Positions 15,295 to 23,623 of a stretch of 64,000 nucleotides of DNA are shown piece by piece; position 1 is the first letter of the stretch, and each line of letters opens with the position of its first letter. The translations under genes and the position numbers were made by a program. The notes under the pieces were generated by a model, which was not told the origin of the DNA, made no database searches, and was given only the letters and a program-made list of their open reading frames with translations. Source of the DNA: JBOHDX01 sp050700835. GTDB lineage: Bacteria; Actinomycetota; Actinomycetes; Propionibacteriales; Nocardioidaceae. The stretch is taken from NCBI GenBank assembly GCA_050700835.1, contig JBOHDX010000114.1, positions 1-64,000 of the forward strand, written 5' to 3'.

Positions 15295-16257
15295 CTACGT
15301 CCCTTCGGTCGGACCACCGAGTCCGTCGTCGACGTCGACGTTCTCCGGCTTGAGCTCGATTCCGGAGCTGGCTGCCTGCAGGTCGAGCAGAATCGCGAAG
15401 TCCTCCGCGACCCGTCCGCTGCTGACGCTGGCTTGCACCGACTGAGCCGTGGCGGCGGCGACGGGCATCGGCACGTCGTACTGTCGCGCGGCGGCGAGCC
15501 CGAGGTCGAAGTCCTTGCGCAACAGGATCGGCGTGAACGTCGGCGTGAAGTCCAGGTTGACGAAGGAGGGCGCCTTGTACCTGGTGAACACCGAGCCCAT
15601 AACGCTGTTGTTGAGGAAGTCCAGGAAGGAGGCCCGGGAGACGCCGCCGCGTTCTGCCAGGACGGTGATCTCGGCCAGCGACTGGGTCACCACGCCGAGA
15701 AACAGGTTGTGACAGATCTTCACCAGGCGGGCCGCATCACCGTCGCCGACGTACGTGACCGACTTGCCCAACCGTTGCAGCAAGGGGGCGGCCTGCTCGA
15801 ACGCGTCCGCTGGGCCGGAGACCACGAGGCTGAGCATGCCGGCCCGCACCACCTTCCCGTTCCCGCTCACGGGCGCGGCCAGAAAGTCCACTCCGTACTC
15901 GCCGCACGCCGCGCGCACCGCCTGGGAGGCCTCGGTGGACACGGTCGAGCAGTCGATCACGACTCCGGGTCGCTCGCGGGCGTCCGTCAGGAGCCCGCCG
16001 TGGCCGAGAAGCACCTGCTCGAGGTCGTCGTTCGACGACACCATCGTGAAGACGACATCGAGGTCACGCAGGTCGAGCACCCGATCGACGACCCGGCACC
16101 CGAGCGCGGTCAGGGGCTCGGCCTTGGACCTGGTCCGGTTCCAGACGGTGAGCGGGACGCCGTCCTCGGCGAGCCGGGCGGCCATGGCCGCGCCCATCCG
16201 GCCGGTGCCGATCCAGCCGACGCGCGGACCGCCTTCGTGGATCACGTCCGCATTCAC
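15295..16257 (-). CDS. Beta-hydroxyacid dehydrogenase (3-hydroxyisobutyrate dehydrogenase family)
   Basis: The 320-residue protein has an N-terminal Rossmann domain with VGWIGTGRMGAAMA (GxGxxG at about residues 16-21) and NRT after beta-2, which suggests NADP(H) preference by family precedent. DCSTVSTEASQ and the substrate-loop-like PVSGNGKVVRAGML follow, with the catalytic-Lys helix in VKICHNLFLG. Family members oxidise 3-hydroxyisobutyrate, tartronate semialdehyde, 2-(hydroxymethyl)glutarate or 6-phosphogluconate. The substrate here is unknown. It is the first gene of a two-gene minus-strand transcript with the M24 hydrolase, and its promoter carries a LacI-type box. Confidence 0.85.
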   Translation of the reverse strand: MNADVIHEGGPRVGWIGTGRMGAAMAARLAEDGVPLTVWNRTRSKAEPLTALGCRVVDRVLDLRDLDVVFTMVSSNDDLEQVLLGHGGLLTDARERPGVVIDCSTVSTEASQAVRAACGEYGVDFLAAPVSGNGKVVRAGMLSLVVSGPADAFEQAAPLLQRLGKSVTYVGDGDAARLVKICHNLFLGVVTQSLAEITVLAERGGVSRASFLDFLNNSVMGSVFTRYKAPSFVNLDFTPTFTPILLRKDFDLGLAAARQYDVPMPVAAATAQSVQASVSSGRVAEDFAILLDLQAASSGIELKPENVDVDDGLGGPTEGT

Positions 16258-16270
16258 GTGGCGCCCCTCT

Positions 16271-16317
16271 GCAATCGTTTGCTTTCCAACTTAGCCACGC
16301 GTGTTTGAGCCTGTCAA
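16271..16317 (-). promoter_or_regulatory. Promoter with LacI-type operator upstream of the beta-hydroxyacid dehydrogenase
   Basis: On the minus strand a perfect -35 TTGACA (16312-16317) is followed after an 18-base spacer by TAAGTT (16288-16293) as -10. Five bases further on lies the box GCAAACGATTGC (16271-16282), which is one change from the perfect palindrome GCAAACGTTTGC. The box ends 13 bases before the start codon. A repressor bound here would block RNA polymerase just after the -10 element. The same layout recurs near 17.45 and 19.5 kb. Confidence 0.7.
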
Positions 16318-16349
16318 CAAACGCCGCCCGCCGTGGCGGCGCGACCCGG

Positions 16350-17417
16350 TCACGGCCGGACGGACAGCTTGTCGGCCACCCAGTCGGCGGTGTAGGGGCG
16401 ATGCCACGGCGCGATGTTCGCGCAGCCGTGGTTCCCGTCCTCGAGCATCAGCAGCTTCACGTCGCCCCCGGTCGTCTCGGCCAGCCGCTCGGCCTGGCGC
16501 CAGGGGATCAACCTGTCTTGGCGCCCGAACACGATCAGCAGCGGCGCAGTGATGCGGTGCGCCTGGTCCTCCAACGACAGCGTGTGCGCGATCCGCTCGG
16601 CCTCAGCGTCGGTCGACGCGGCCGAGCGCACTTGAAACGTCCGGCGCGTCAGCGTCGGCAGCTGCGGCCATGTCTGTCCGAAGTCGAAAGGGCCGGCCAG
16701 CGCCACACACGCCTTGATCCGGCGGCCCAGCGCCGCAGCGACCCGGGGTGCGTAGTAGCCCCCGAGGCTGACTCCCCAGACGCCCACTCGATCAGGGTCG
16801 ATGCCGGGCTGGGCGGACAGCACCTCGATGATCGCGTCAGCCGGCGCGGACCAGTCCGCGCGGATCGGCAGGTCGTACTCGGCCTCGCCCTGACCAGGCC
16901 CGTCGACGCTGAACGTCGCCACTCCGCGCGCGATGAACGTCTCTTCGGTCGTGCGGAGCTCCTCCTTGGTGGAGTCCAGCCCGGACAGCAGGATGACGGC
17001 GGGGTGAGGTCCGCCGTCGGCGGGAGTGCGGAGGATCGCGGCCAACCTCGTGTTCTCGAAGTCGAACTCGACCCGGCGGCCGACCGGGGTGAGATGAGGC
17101 AGCGCGTCCGTGAGGCAGGTGACCGCGTGTCCGTGCGCAGCCCGCATCTGGTCAAGGTCGTCCACGAACACGAACTTGGCGAAGTGGTAGTAGACCGCTG
17201 CCTGTGCGAGGTGGCCTCCCGCCGACACGGTGCGTCCCTCGCGCAGGGCCGTCCGTCCGAGAGCCTCGTGCTCCGCCGCCACCCGTGACCAGGCTTGGCA
17301 CCAGTTCTCCCAGTGCTCTAGCCCCGCCGTGACTCGGGCGAAGTCGGACGCCGTGACCCCGTTGGTGATGAAGCGCGGCCCCCAATGGGCGATCGCCGAC
17401 GCGACTCGGTCATCCAT
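16350..17417 (-). CDS. Alpha/beta hydrolase resembling 2,6-dihydroxypseudooxynicotine hydrolase / FrsA group
   Basis: The protein has 355 residues. A helical N-terminal lid region (about residues 1-110, with FARVTAGLEHWENWCQAWS) precedes an alpha/beta-hydrolase core. The nucleophile elbow GVSLGG is near residue 213, FGRQDRLIP holds a likely acid residue, and the catalytic His is in GNHGC near residue 336. The lid-plus-core layout and the FARVTA...WCQAWS motif recall the C-C bond hydrolase of nicotine catabolism. That is a similarity judged by eye. It is divergent from the binding-protein/LacI pair and carries a LacI-type box in its promoter. Confidence 0.75.
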   Translation of the reverse strand: MDDRVASAIAHWGPRFITNGVTASDFARVTAGLEHWENWCQAWSRVAAEHEALGRTALREGRTVSAGGHLAQAAVYYHFAKFVFVDDLDQMRAAHGHAVTCLTDALPHLTPVGRRVEFDFENTRLAAILRTPADGGPHPAVILLSGLDSTKEELRTTEETFIARGVATFSVDGPGQGEAEYDLPIRADWSAPADAIIEVLSAQPGIDPDRVGVWGVSLGGYYAPRVAAALGRRIKACVALAGPFDFGQTWPQLPTLTRRTFQVRSAASTDAEAERIAHTLSLEDQAHRITAPLLIVFGRQDRLIPWRQAERLAETTGGDVKLLMLEDGNHGCANIAPWHRPYTADWVADKLSVRP

Positions 17418-17446
17418 CGACCAGATCCCCTTGTGCGAGCTCGGCT

Positions 17447-17489
17447 TGCAAACGAATGCAGTTTGGTTTCATCATGAGAGGTCTGTCAA
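17447..17489 (-). promoter_or_regulatory. Promoter with LacI-type operator in the hydrolase / binding-protein divergent gap
   Basis: On the minus strand TTGACA (17484-17489), an 18-base spacer and CAAACT (17460-17465) form a promoter for the alpha/beta hydrolase. The adjacent box reads TGCATTCGTTTGCA on that strand (17447-17460), two changes from a perfect palindrome. The gap is shared with the plus-strand gene starting at 17513, so the same box may control both directions. Confidence 0.65.
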
Positions 17490-17512
17490 GGCAACCGCAT
17501 GGAAGGGCAGCG

Positions 17513-18445
17513 TTGACCACGAGCCTCACGCTGGGTGCGTTCAGCCCCTCGGTCGTGCTGCGAGTCGCCCGCCGCACGGGCCGCCTCGCGGAGGCAGGGC
17601 TCAAGGTGTCCGAGGTCTCGGTGCAGTCGTCTCCGGGGCAGTTCCGCTCGCTGCTCGACGGTGCCCTCGACGCGGCACTCACCAGCCCGGACAACGTCGT
17701 TGCCTACCGCTTCTGCCCCGACAACCCCTTGGGGGCGACGGCTGATGTGCAGATCGTGTCGGCGGTCGACCGTGGGTTGGGCCTCGGCTTGTACGGACGT
17801 CCGGGTATGCAGACCGCGGATCAGCTCAGAGGTGCCCGGTTGGGGGTCGACGTCGCGACGTCGGGGTTCGCCTTCGCGCTGTTCAGGCTGGCGGAGTCGT
17901 TGGGCGTGCAGCCAACGGAGTACCAGACCGTGACGCTGGGCTCGACCCCTCGCCGTCTCGCTGCTCTGCTCGCCTCGAAGTGTGACGCCACCATGCTCAA
18001 TGCCGGCAGCGAGCTGAAGGCGGAGGCGGCCGGCTGCCGCTTGCTGGCAGGGCTGGTGGACGTATGCAAGCCGTACGTCGGAACGGTGGTGGCCATTGCG
18101 GGTGATACCCGCCTGTCGGCCGCCAACGACCTTGCGTCGGCGCTGGCGGCGACCACCGGGGACATCGTGTCGGGAGCAGTCGATGACGTTGCGGTGCAGG
18201 AGGCGACGTCGGCGCTCGGCCTTCCGGCCCTGATGGCACGGCGCTACCTGGAGGTCCTCAAGGATCCAGACACCGGGCTGGTGCTGGACGGCAGGATCGA
18301 CATGGTGGCGCTGCGGACCGTCGTCGAGCTGCGGCGTCGGTATCTGCCACAGGTCGTCGACGGTGTCGACGTCCTGAGCTCGGCGCTGGACGTCGCCCAA
18401 GGTCTGCTCAGCCGCCCGGACTTCGCCACACCCGTCCAGCACTAG
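17513..18445 (+). CDS. Periplasmic-binding-protein-like (NMT1/SsuA/ThiY fold) protein without signal peptide
   Basis: The TTG at 17513 is preceded by GGAAGGG at 5 bases and gives 310 residues. Upstream ATGs would place translation across the LacI box and promoter. The sequence reads like a class of ABC binding proteins for small aromatics or thiamine precursors: SLTLGAFSPSVVLRVARRTG, SPGQFRSLLDGALDAALTSPDNV and LRGARLGVDVATSGFAF. It starts directly at the mature-domain strand, with no signal peptide or lipobox. It may therefore be cytosolic, as a sensor, chaperone or enzyme. It ends 10 bp before the LacI gene. Confidence 0.65.
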   Translation: MTTSLTLGAFSPSVVLRVARRTGRLAEAGLKVSEVSVQSSPGQFRSLLDGALDAALTSPDNVVAYRFCPDNPLGATADVQIVSAVDRGLGLGLYGRPGMQTADQLRGARLGVDVATSGFAFALFRLAESLGVQPTEYQTVTLGSTPRRLAALLASKCDATMLNAGSELKAEAAGCRLLAGLVDVCKPYVGTVVAIAGDTRLSAANDLASALAATTGDIVSGAVDDVAVQEATSALGLPALMARRYLEVLKDPDTGLVLDGRIDMVALRTVVELRRRYLPQVVDGVDVLSSALDVAQGLLSRPDFATPVQH

Positions 18446-18455
18446 GATCCTGGCC

Positions 18456-19472
18456 GTGGACAAGCCGACGCTCCGCGATGTGGCCGAAGCTGCCGGTGTC
18501 CACGCTGCAACGGCTTCCCGGGCGTTGAGCCCCAAGACCCGACGACTCGTCAACTCCGATACGGCCCGACGCGTCATACGGGCGGCGGAAGCGCTCGGCT
18601 ACCAGCCCAACCAGATCGCACGCAGCCTCAAAACGTCGAGGTCCGGGACGATCGGGTTGGTGATCCCGGATCTCACCAACCCGTTCTTCCCGCCGATCGT
18701 GCGAGGCGTGGAGGACGTACTCGGCCCGCTTGGCTACAACGCGTGGATCGTCAACACCGACAGTGATCCGGCGCGCGAAGAGGTGCAGATCGAGTCCCTT
18801 CGCTCTCGACACGTCGAAGGCCTCATTGTCGCGACTGCCCGGCTGGACCACCCGCTGTTGGAGCGGCTCAACGAGTCCGGAGTTACCATGGTCATGGTCA
18901 ACCGGAAGCTGAGCAGCGCCGGCATCCCGTCCATCACCGCGGACGACGCGAGCGGCGTGACGATGGCGGTGGAGCATCTGGTCGGGCTCGGCCACACCCG
19001 GATCACGCACCTGGCAGGACCTCGGACCACGTCGACGGGTCTGGCCCGCTCGCGAGCATTCATGCATGCTGTGCGCGATCACGGAGTGGACGATCACGCC
19101 CAGGTCGTCACGTGCGACTCCTGGAACGAAGCGGAAGGTGCGCGTGCCCTGCGTGCGCTCCTCGACGCCAGCCCGGACGTCACCGCCATCGTCGCGGGCA
19201 ACGACCTGATCGCGCTCGGGTGCTACGACGTCTTTGCCGAGCGTGGCATCTCGTGCCCTGAGCAGATGAGCGTCGTCGGCTTCAACGACATCCCGTTCCT
19301 CGACAAGCTGAGGCCCTCGCTGACCACGGTGCGAGTGCCCAACTACGAAATCGGCGCCGAGGCCGCCCGGATGCTTCTGGACTGCATCGAGGCCCCCGAG
19401 CGATTGTCCCGCTCCGTTCTGCTGCCGGTGTCACTGGTGATCCGTCAGTCGACCGCCCCTCCTCGCCCTTGA
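18456..19472 (+). CDS. LacI-family transcriptional regulator
   Basis: The GTG start at 18456 gives 338 residues. The N-terminal HTH and hinge (residues about 4-60) read TLRDVAEAAGVHAATASRAL and LGYQPNQIARSLKT, the diagnostic LacI/GalR pattern. The periplasmic-binding-like effector domain follows (IGLVIPDLTNPFFPPIVRGVE through the dimer-interface region to GFNDIPFLDKLRPSLTTVRVP). Three boxes of the GCAAACGTTTGC type lie in nearby promoters and fit the central-CG palindromes that LacI proteins bind. The effector is unknown, perhaps the imported substrate. Translational start by a weak ribosome-binding site suggests coupling to the upstream gene. Confidence 0.93.
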   Translation: MDKPTLRDVAEAAGVHAATASRALSPKTRRLVNSDTARRVIRAAEALGYQPNQIARSLKTSRSGTIGLVIPDLTNPFFPPIVRGVEDVLGPLGYNAWIVNTDSDPAREEVQIESLRSRHVEGLIVATARLDHPLLERLNESGVTMVMVNRKLSSAGIPSITADDASGVTMAVEHLVGLGHTRITHLAGPRTTSTGLARSRAFMHAVRDHGVDDHAQVVTCDSWNEAEGARALRALLDASPDVTAIVAGNDLIALGCYDVFAERGISCPEQMSVVGFNDIPFLDKLRPSLTTVRVPNYEIGAEAARMLLDCIEAPERLSRSVLLPVSLVIRQSTAPPRP

Positions 19473-19491
19473 GTCCGCCGCCGACCGGCTG

Positions 19492-19540
19492 TTGACATCG
19501 ACCCGTACGGGGTGGAACTCTTGCGACTGCAAACGTTTGT
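19492..19540 (+). promoter_or_regulatory. Promoter with LacI operator upstream of the Liv-type importer operon
   Basis: TTGACA (19492-19497), an 18-base spacer and AACTCT (19516-19521) form the likely promoter of the importer genes. Seven bases downstream lies GCAAACGTTTGT (19529-19540), which contains the perfect 10-base palindrome CAAACGTTTG. This is the strongest of the three LacI-type boxes. The start codon of the binding protein follows at 19600. Confidence 0.75.
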
Positions 19541-19599
19541 GGTCGCGGGCCCCTCCGTGTCGAGGTCAGGGGCCGATCCAGCCCAGGAGGTTGGGAAGA

Positions 19600-20847
19600 G
19601 TGGACAGACGAGTGACGTTGGCAAGGGCGCTGGTGATCGGTGCCGTCTCACTCGGGCTTGCCGCTTGCAGCTCCAGTGGTGGTTCGCCGTCAGCGGGCAG
19701 CAGCTCGCCGATCAAGATCGGTATCTCGCTGTCGCTGTCCGGAGACTTCTCCGCCGACGGGAAGGCGTTCCAGCAGGGCTACCAGCTGTGGGCGGACAAC
19801 GTGAATGCCCACGGTGGACTGCTGGGACGGCAGGTCCAGCTCGACATCGTGTCCGACGCCAGCAGCCCGACGCAGGTGGTCACGAACTACCAGAAGCTGA
19901 TCAGCGTCGACAAGTGCGATCTGGTGTTCGGGCCGTTCTCCACACTGCTCACCCAAGCGTCGTCGCAGGTCGTGTCGCGGTTCGGCTACGCGTTCGTCGA
20001 GGGCGCCGGCGGCGGCCCGTCGGTGTTCCAGCAGGGGCTGCACAACGTGTTCGACGTCAGCCTGCCGGTCGCCAACAATCTGCAGAGCTTCGCCAGATGG
20101 ATCGTGGCCATGCCGCCCAGCGCCAGGCCGGCCACCGCGGCGTACGCCACGGAGGACGACCCGTTCACGGCTCCCCAGCTCGACATCGCCCGCAAGATCC
20201 TCGAGGCGGGCGGGGTGAAGACGGTCTACAACCAGACCTATCCGTCCGAGACCACTGACTACGGACCCATCGCGGCTGGGATAATCGGCTCCCACGCAGA
20301 CATCGTGCTGGCCGGCACCCTGCTGCCGGACATCAGCGCCTTCGTCCAGCAGTTCATCCAGCAGAACTACAACCCGAAGGCCCTGATCGCGACGGCCGGG
20401 CCGGACCAGGGCACGCAGTTCGTAAACGCGGTGGGTGCCTCCCACACCGAGGGGATCATGGTCCCCAACGCGTGGTACCCGCAGGCACACTTCCCCGGGA
20501 ACGCCGCGATGGTGAAGGCCTATGTCGCGAAGTACGGCGGGACCGCCGCCAACATCAGCTCGGACGTGCCCGAGGGCTACGCGGTGGGCCAGGTGGTCCA
20601 GCAGGCCGTGGACGCCACCAAGGGTCTCGACAACGCCAAGATCATCGCCTACCTGCACGCTCACTCGTTCACCACGGTTCAGGGGCCGGTCACGTTCGAC
20701 TCCACAGGTCAGAACACGGCGGCGAAGTCGTACATCTTCCAGTGGCAGAAGGGGCAGCTGCAACCGCTCCAGCTCAACTCGGCGAAGCAGCTGGTGGCGG
20801 TGCCGCCCTCCAAGACACCGGTCGAGTTCCCCAAACCCGTCTGGTGA
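19600..20847 (+). CDS. Branched-chain-amino-acid-type ABC transporter substrate-binding lipoprotein
   Basis: The GTG at 19600 follows AGGAGG at 9 bases and gives 415 residues. The N-terminal lipoprotein signal ends at LGLAACSSSG (lipobox LAAC, about residue 22). The mature domain is the type I periplasmic-binding fold: IKIGISLSLSGDFSADGKAF, then GLLGRQVQLDIVSDASSPTQ and GTLLPDISAFVQQFIQQ. LivJ-like proteins bind branched amino acids, amides, urea or aromatic acids. It leads an operon with two permeases and two ATPases and sits behind a LacI-box promoter, so it probably captures the cluster's substrate. Confidence 0.9.
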   Translation: MDRRVTLARALVIGAVSLGLAACSSSGGSPSAGSSSPIKIGISLSLSGDFSADGKAFQQGYQLWADNVNAHGGLLGRQVQLDIVSDASSPTQVVTNYQKLISVDKCDLVFGPFSTLLTQASSQVVSRFGYAFVEGAGGGPSVFQQGLHNVFDVSLPVANNLQSFARWIVAMPPSARPATAAYATEDDPFTAPQLDIARKILEAGGVKTVYNQTYPSETTDYGPIAAGIIGSHADIVLAGTLLPDISAFVQQFIQQNYNPKALIATAGPDQGTQFVNAVGASHTEGIMVPNAWYPQAHFPGNAAMVKAYVAKYGGTAANISSDVPEGYAVGQVVQQAVDATKGLDNAKIIAYLHAHSFTTVQGPVTFDSTGQNTAAKSYIFQWQKGQLQPLQLNSAKQLVAVPPSKTPVEFPKPVW

Positions 20848-20910
20848 CCACCCGCACCGACTTCGCCGGCCGTGCGTGGTACGGCGTGCAACCACGAACG
20901 GACCGAGACC

Positions 20911-21792
20911 ATGGGTACTGAGATCGCCCGCGCGGTGATCGACGGGGTGCTGACCGGTGGGGTCTATGCGTTGATGGCGGCCGGTCTGACGCTCATCTTC
21001 GGGGTGATGGACATCATCAACATCGCCCAGGGCGTGCTGGTCGTGCTCGGCTCGTACCTGAGCTACGTGCTGTACCAAGACGCTGGTCTCGACCTCTTCG
21101 TGGGTCTGCTGATCAGCATTCCGGCGCTGTTCGTCGTCGGGTGCGCGATCGAGTGGCTGTTCATCAGACGTCTCGCCGGCAAGAACCGGACGGGGCTGTC
21201 GATCCTGGTGACCTACGCGGTCGCCATCGTCATCGAGGGGATCCTGACCGCGATCTTCTCCAGCGACTACAAGCGCCTCAATGCGTGGTACGTCAACCGT
21301 TCCATCCACGTGTTCGGCTTCTACCTGCCGTACATCTATGTGTTCGGCTTCGCGCTCGCCGTGGTCCTGCTGGCGCTGCTCTACCTGATCCTCTACCGGA
21401 CGCGCTTGGGTCAGAGCATCCGCGCGTCCGTGCAGAACCGGCTCGGAGCCGAGCTGATCGGCATCAACATCAACCGCGTGTCGACCCTGACGTTCGGGAT
21501 CGGCACAGCGGTGACCGCGGCCGGGGGCATGATCTTCGGCGCGACGACGACATTCAACCCGAACACCGGCTACGACCTGATCAGCCGCCTCTTGGTCATC
21601 ATCGTGCTCGGTGGACTAGGAAGCGTCGGGGGTGCCCTGATCGCAGCGGTCGCGATGCTCGTGATCGAAGACGTGACGGCCGTGGTCTGGTCGCCGGTGT
21701 GGGCCAGCACGATGTTCTTCGCCGTCTTGGTGGTCGTCCTGATCGTCAGACCCAACGGCATGTTCGGCCATGCCGCAACGAGGGCCCAGTGA
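20911..21792 (+). CDS. Branched-chain-type ABC transporter permease (LivH-like)
   Basis: The ATG at 20911 gives 293 residues. The protein is a polytopic membrane protein of 8 or so segments with the LivH hallmarks near its start (IDGVLTGGVYALMAAGLTLIFGVMDIINIAQG). A cytoplasmic loop RTRLGQSIRASVQNRLGAELIGIN contacts the ATPases. The stop overlaps the ATG of the next permease. Together with the LivM-like protein it forms the transmembrane channel. It is longer at the N terminus in an alternative frame start (20872), which lacks a ribosome-binding site. Confidence 0.9.
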   Translation: MGTEIARAVIDGVLTGGVYALMAAGLTLIFGVMDIINIAQGVLVVLGSYLSYVLYQDAGLDLFVGLLISIPALFVVGCAIEWLFIRRLAGKNRTGLSILVTYAVAIVIEGILTAIFSSDYKRLNAWYVNRSIHVFGFYLPYIYVFGFALAVVLLALLYLILYRTRLGQSIRASVQNRLGAELIGININRVSTLTFGIGTAVTAAGGMIFGATTTFNPNTGYDLISRLLVIIVLGGLGSVGGALIAAVAMLVIEDVTAVVWSPVWASTMFFAVLVVVLIVRPNGMFGHAATRAQ

Positions 21793-22823
21793 TGGGTCGG
21801 AACCTCGGCTTCGGGGTGGCAGCGTTGGCGCTGCTGGGCGGCATCGGGTTCCCGTTCGTGTTCACCAATCCGGCCACCACGTCGATCGCTGTCTTCACGC
21901 TGCTGTTCGTGGCGTGCGCGTCGGCCTGGAACCTTTTCTCCGGCTTCTCCGGCTACATCGCGCTCGGCAACGCGGTGTTCTTCGGCACCGGTGCCTACGC
22001 ACTGGCGAACCTGACGCAGCACTTCCACGTCGCAGCGGGCAACCAGATCTTCCTCCTCGTGCCGGTTGCGGGCCTGGCCGCGGCGGTGATCGCGGTGCCG
22101 TTCGGCTGGCTGGCGTTGCGCACCCGGCGCCACACGTTCGTGGTGATCACGATCGCGATCTTCTTCATCTGCCAGCTGCTTGCCTACAACCTCACCGGCA
22201 TCACCAACGGGTCGTCGGGCATGTTGCTTCCGGTCCCGCAGTGGGGACCGATCTCCTACAACGCGCACTTCTACGCCGTCGCGCTGATCGTCGCCGTCGC
22301 TACTGTCCTGGCGTCGTGGCTGGTCCGGCGGTCGCGCTTCGGGCTTCACCTGCTCGCCATCAAGGACGACGAGGACCGCGCCCGGGGTCTCGGAGTGCCC
22401 ACCGGTCAGCTCAAGCTCACGGCCTTCGTGATGGCCGGGTTCTTCACCGGCATGTGCGGCGCGATCGACGCGTACTTCCTCGGAAGCATCTATCCGCCGT
22501 TCGTCTTCGACGCGCTGTTCGATGTGACGGTCGCGTTGATGTGCTTCCTGGGCGGGCTCGGCAGCGTGAGCGGACCTGTTCTCGGTGCACTCATCCTGGA
22601 GCCGATGCAGCAGTACTTCACGCTGCGCTACTCGGCCAACGGCGCTTATCTGATCGCCTACGGGATCCTGTTCCTCGTCATCATCCGTTTCCTGCCCGCA
22701 GGCATCGTCCCGACTGTCGCGCAGACGATCCGCACGTGGCAGCGAAGACGGGTTGAGAGGGTGACCAACAAGTCGGAGCGGAGTGCCACCCCGGTCGAGA
22801 CGACGTCGGCAGGGAGATCGTGA
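21792..22823 (+). CDS. Branched-chain-type ABC transporter permease (LivM-like)
   Basis: The ATG at 21792 overlaps the LivH-like stop by one base and gives 343 residues. Many hydrophobic segments flank ASAWNLFSGFSGYIALGNAVFFGTGAY, the LivM signature, and the EAA-like cytoplasmic loop SRFGLHLLAIKDDEDRARGLGV. The C terminus is basic and cytoplasmic. It is the second half of the membrane domain. The stop overlaps the start of the first ATPase gene. Confidence 0.9.
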   Translation: MGRNLGFGVAALALLGGIGFPFVFTNPATTSIAVFTLLFVACASAWNLFSGFSGYIALGNAVFFGTGAYALANLTQHFHVAAGNQIFLLVPVAGLAAAVIAVPFGWLALRTRRHTFVVITIAIFFICQLLAYNLTGITNGSSGMLLPVPQWGPISYNAHFYAVALIVAVATVLASWLVRRSRFGLHLLAIKDDEDRARGLGVPTGQLKLTAFVMAGFFTGMCGAIDAYFLGSIYPPFVFDALFDVTVALMCFLGGLGSVSGPVLGALILEPMQQYFTLRYSANGAYLIAYGILFLVIIRFLPAGIVPTVAQTIRTWQRRRVERVTNKSERSATPVETTSAGRS

Positions 22824-23623
22824 TGCCGGTGGCCCAGAGCGAGACGCTGCTCGAGGTTCGCGGTCTCCACAAGCACTTCGGCGGGCTCCGCGCGCTGGAC
22901 GGTGCATCCATGGCGGTCCGGACAGGGTCGATCACCGGTCTCATCGGTCCGAACGGGTCGGGGAAGACGACCATGTTCAACGTGGTCACGGGGTATGAGA
23001 AGGCAGACTCGGGGCAGATCTCCTTCCGTGATCGCCACCTCAGCAACCCTGCGCCCCAACGTGTGTGCTCGCTCGGGATCGGGCGTACGTTCCAGCTCAC
23101 CCGGGTGTTTCCGAGCCTGAGCGTGCGGGACAATCTTCTCGTCGGCGAGCGCGCGGTCGAGCGGAGTCGCCGTCGGAGTCTGTACAGCGCGCCGCGTCTG
23201 AGTGAGCTGCTCGACTTCGTCGGGCTCAGGCGCCTGGAGGGAGAGCCCGCGGGAAGCCTGTCGTACGGGCAGCGCAAGCTCCTGGAGCTGGCGATCATCC
23301 TGGCGCAGGACCCGAAGGTCATCCTCCTGGACGAACCAGCGGGCGGCATCAACCCGAGTCTTGTGGCCATGATCTCCGAGCGGATCAGAGAGCTGAACCA
23401 ACAGGGGGTCACGTTCCTCGTCGTTGAGCACAACATGGAGTTCGTGATGGGAATCTGTGACGAGGTGGCCGTGATGGAGCGCGGCAAGGTCATCGCCATC
23501 GGCCCACCCGAGCAGATCCGCAACGACCCGCGGGTGCTGGATGCCTACCTGGGGGGTTCGCTCGAAGACCCCGTGGAGGACGCCGATCACGGGGCGCCGA
23601 GCGAGGACGGTGGATCGTTGTGA
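22823..23623 (+). CDS. Branched-chain-type ABC transporter ATPase (LivG-like)
   Basis: The ATG at 22823 is preceded by AGGGAG at 6 bases and gives 266 residues. The Walker A is GPNGSGKTT (about residues 38-46), the signature is GSLSYGQRKLLELA, the Walker B is KVILLDEPAGGINP, and the H-loop His is in VVEHNMEF. The Q-loop region (GIGRTFQLTRVFPSLSV) and the GGINP extension are typical of LivG, not LivF. It energises import together with the next gene, whose GTG overlaps this stop by 4 bp. Confidence 0.92.
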   Translation: MPVAQSETLLEVRGLHKHFGGLRALDGASMAVRTGSITGLIGPNGSGKTTMFNVVTGYEKADSGQISFRDRHLSNPAPQRVCSLGIGRTFQLTRVFPSLSVRDNLLVGERAVERSRRRSLYSAPRLSELLDFVGLRRLEGEPAGSLSYGQRKLLELAIILAQDPKVILLDEPAGGINPSLVAMISERIRELNQQGVTFLVVEHNMEFVMGICDEVAVMERGKVIAIGPPEQIRNDPRVLDAYLGGSLEDPVEDADHGAPSEDGGSL

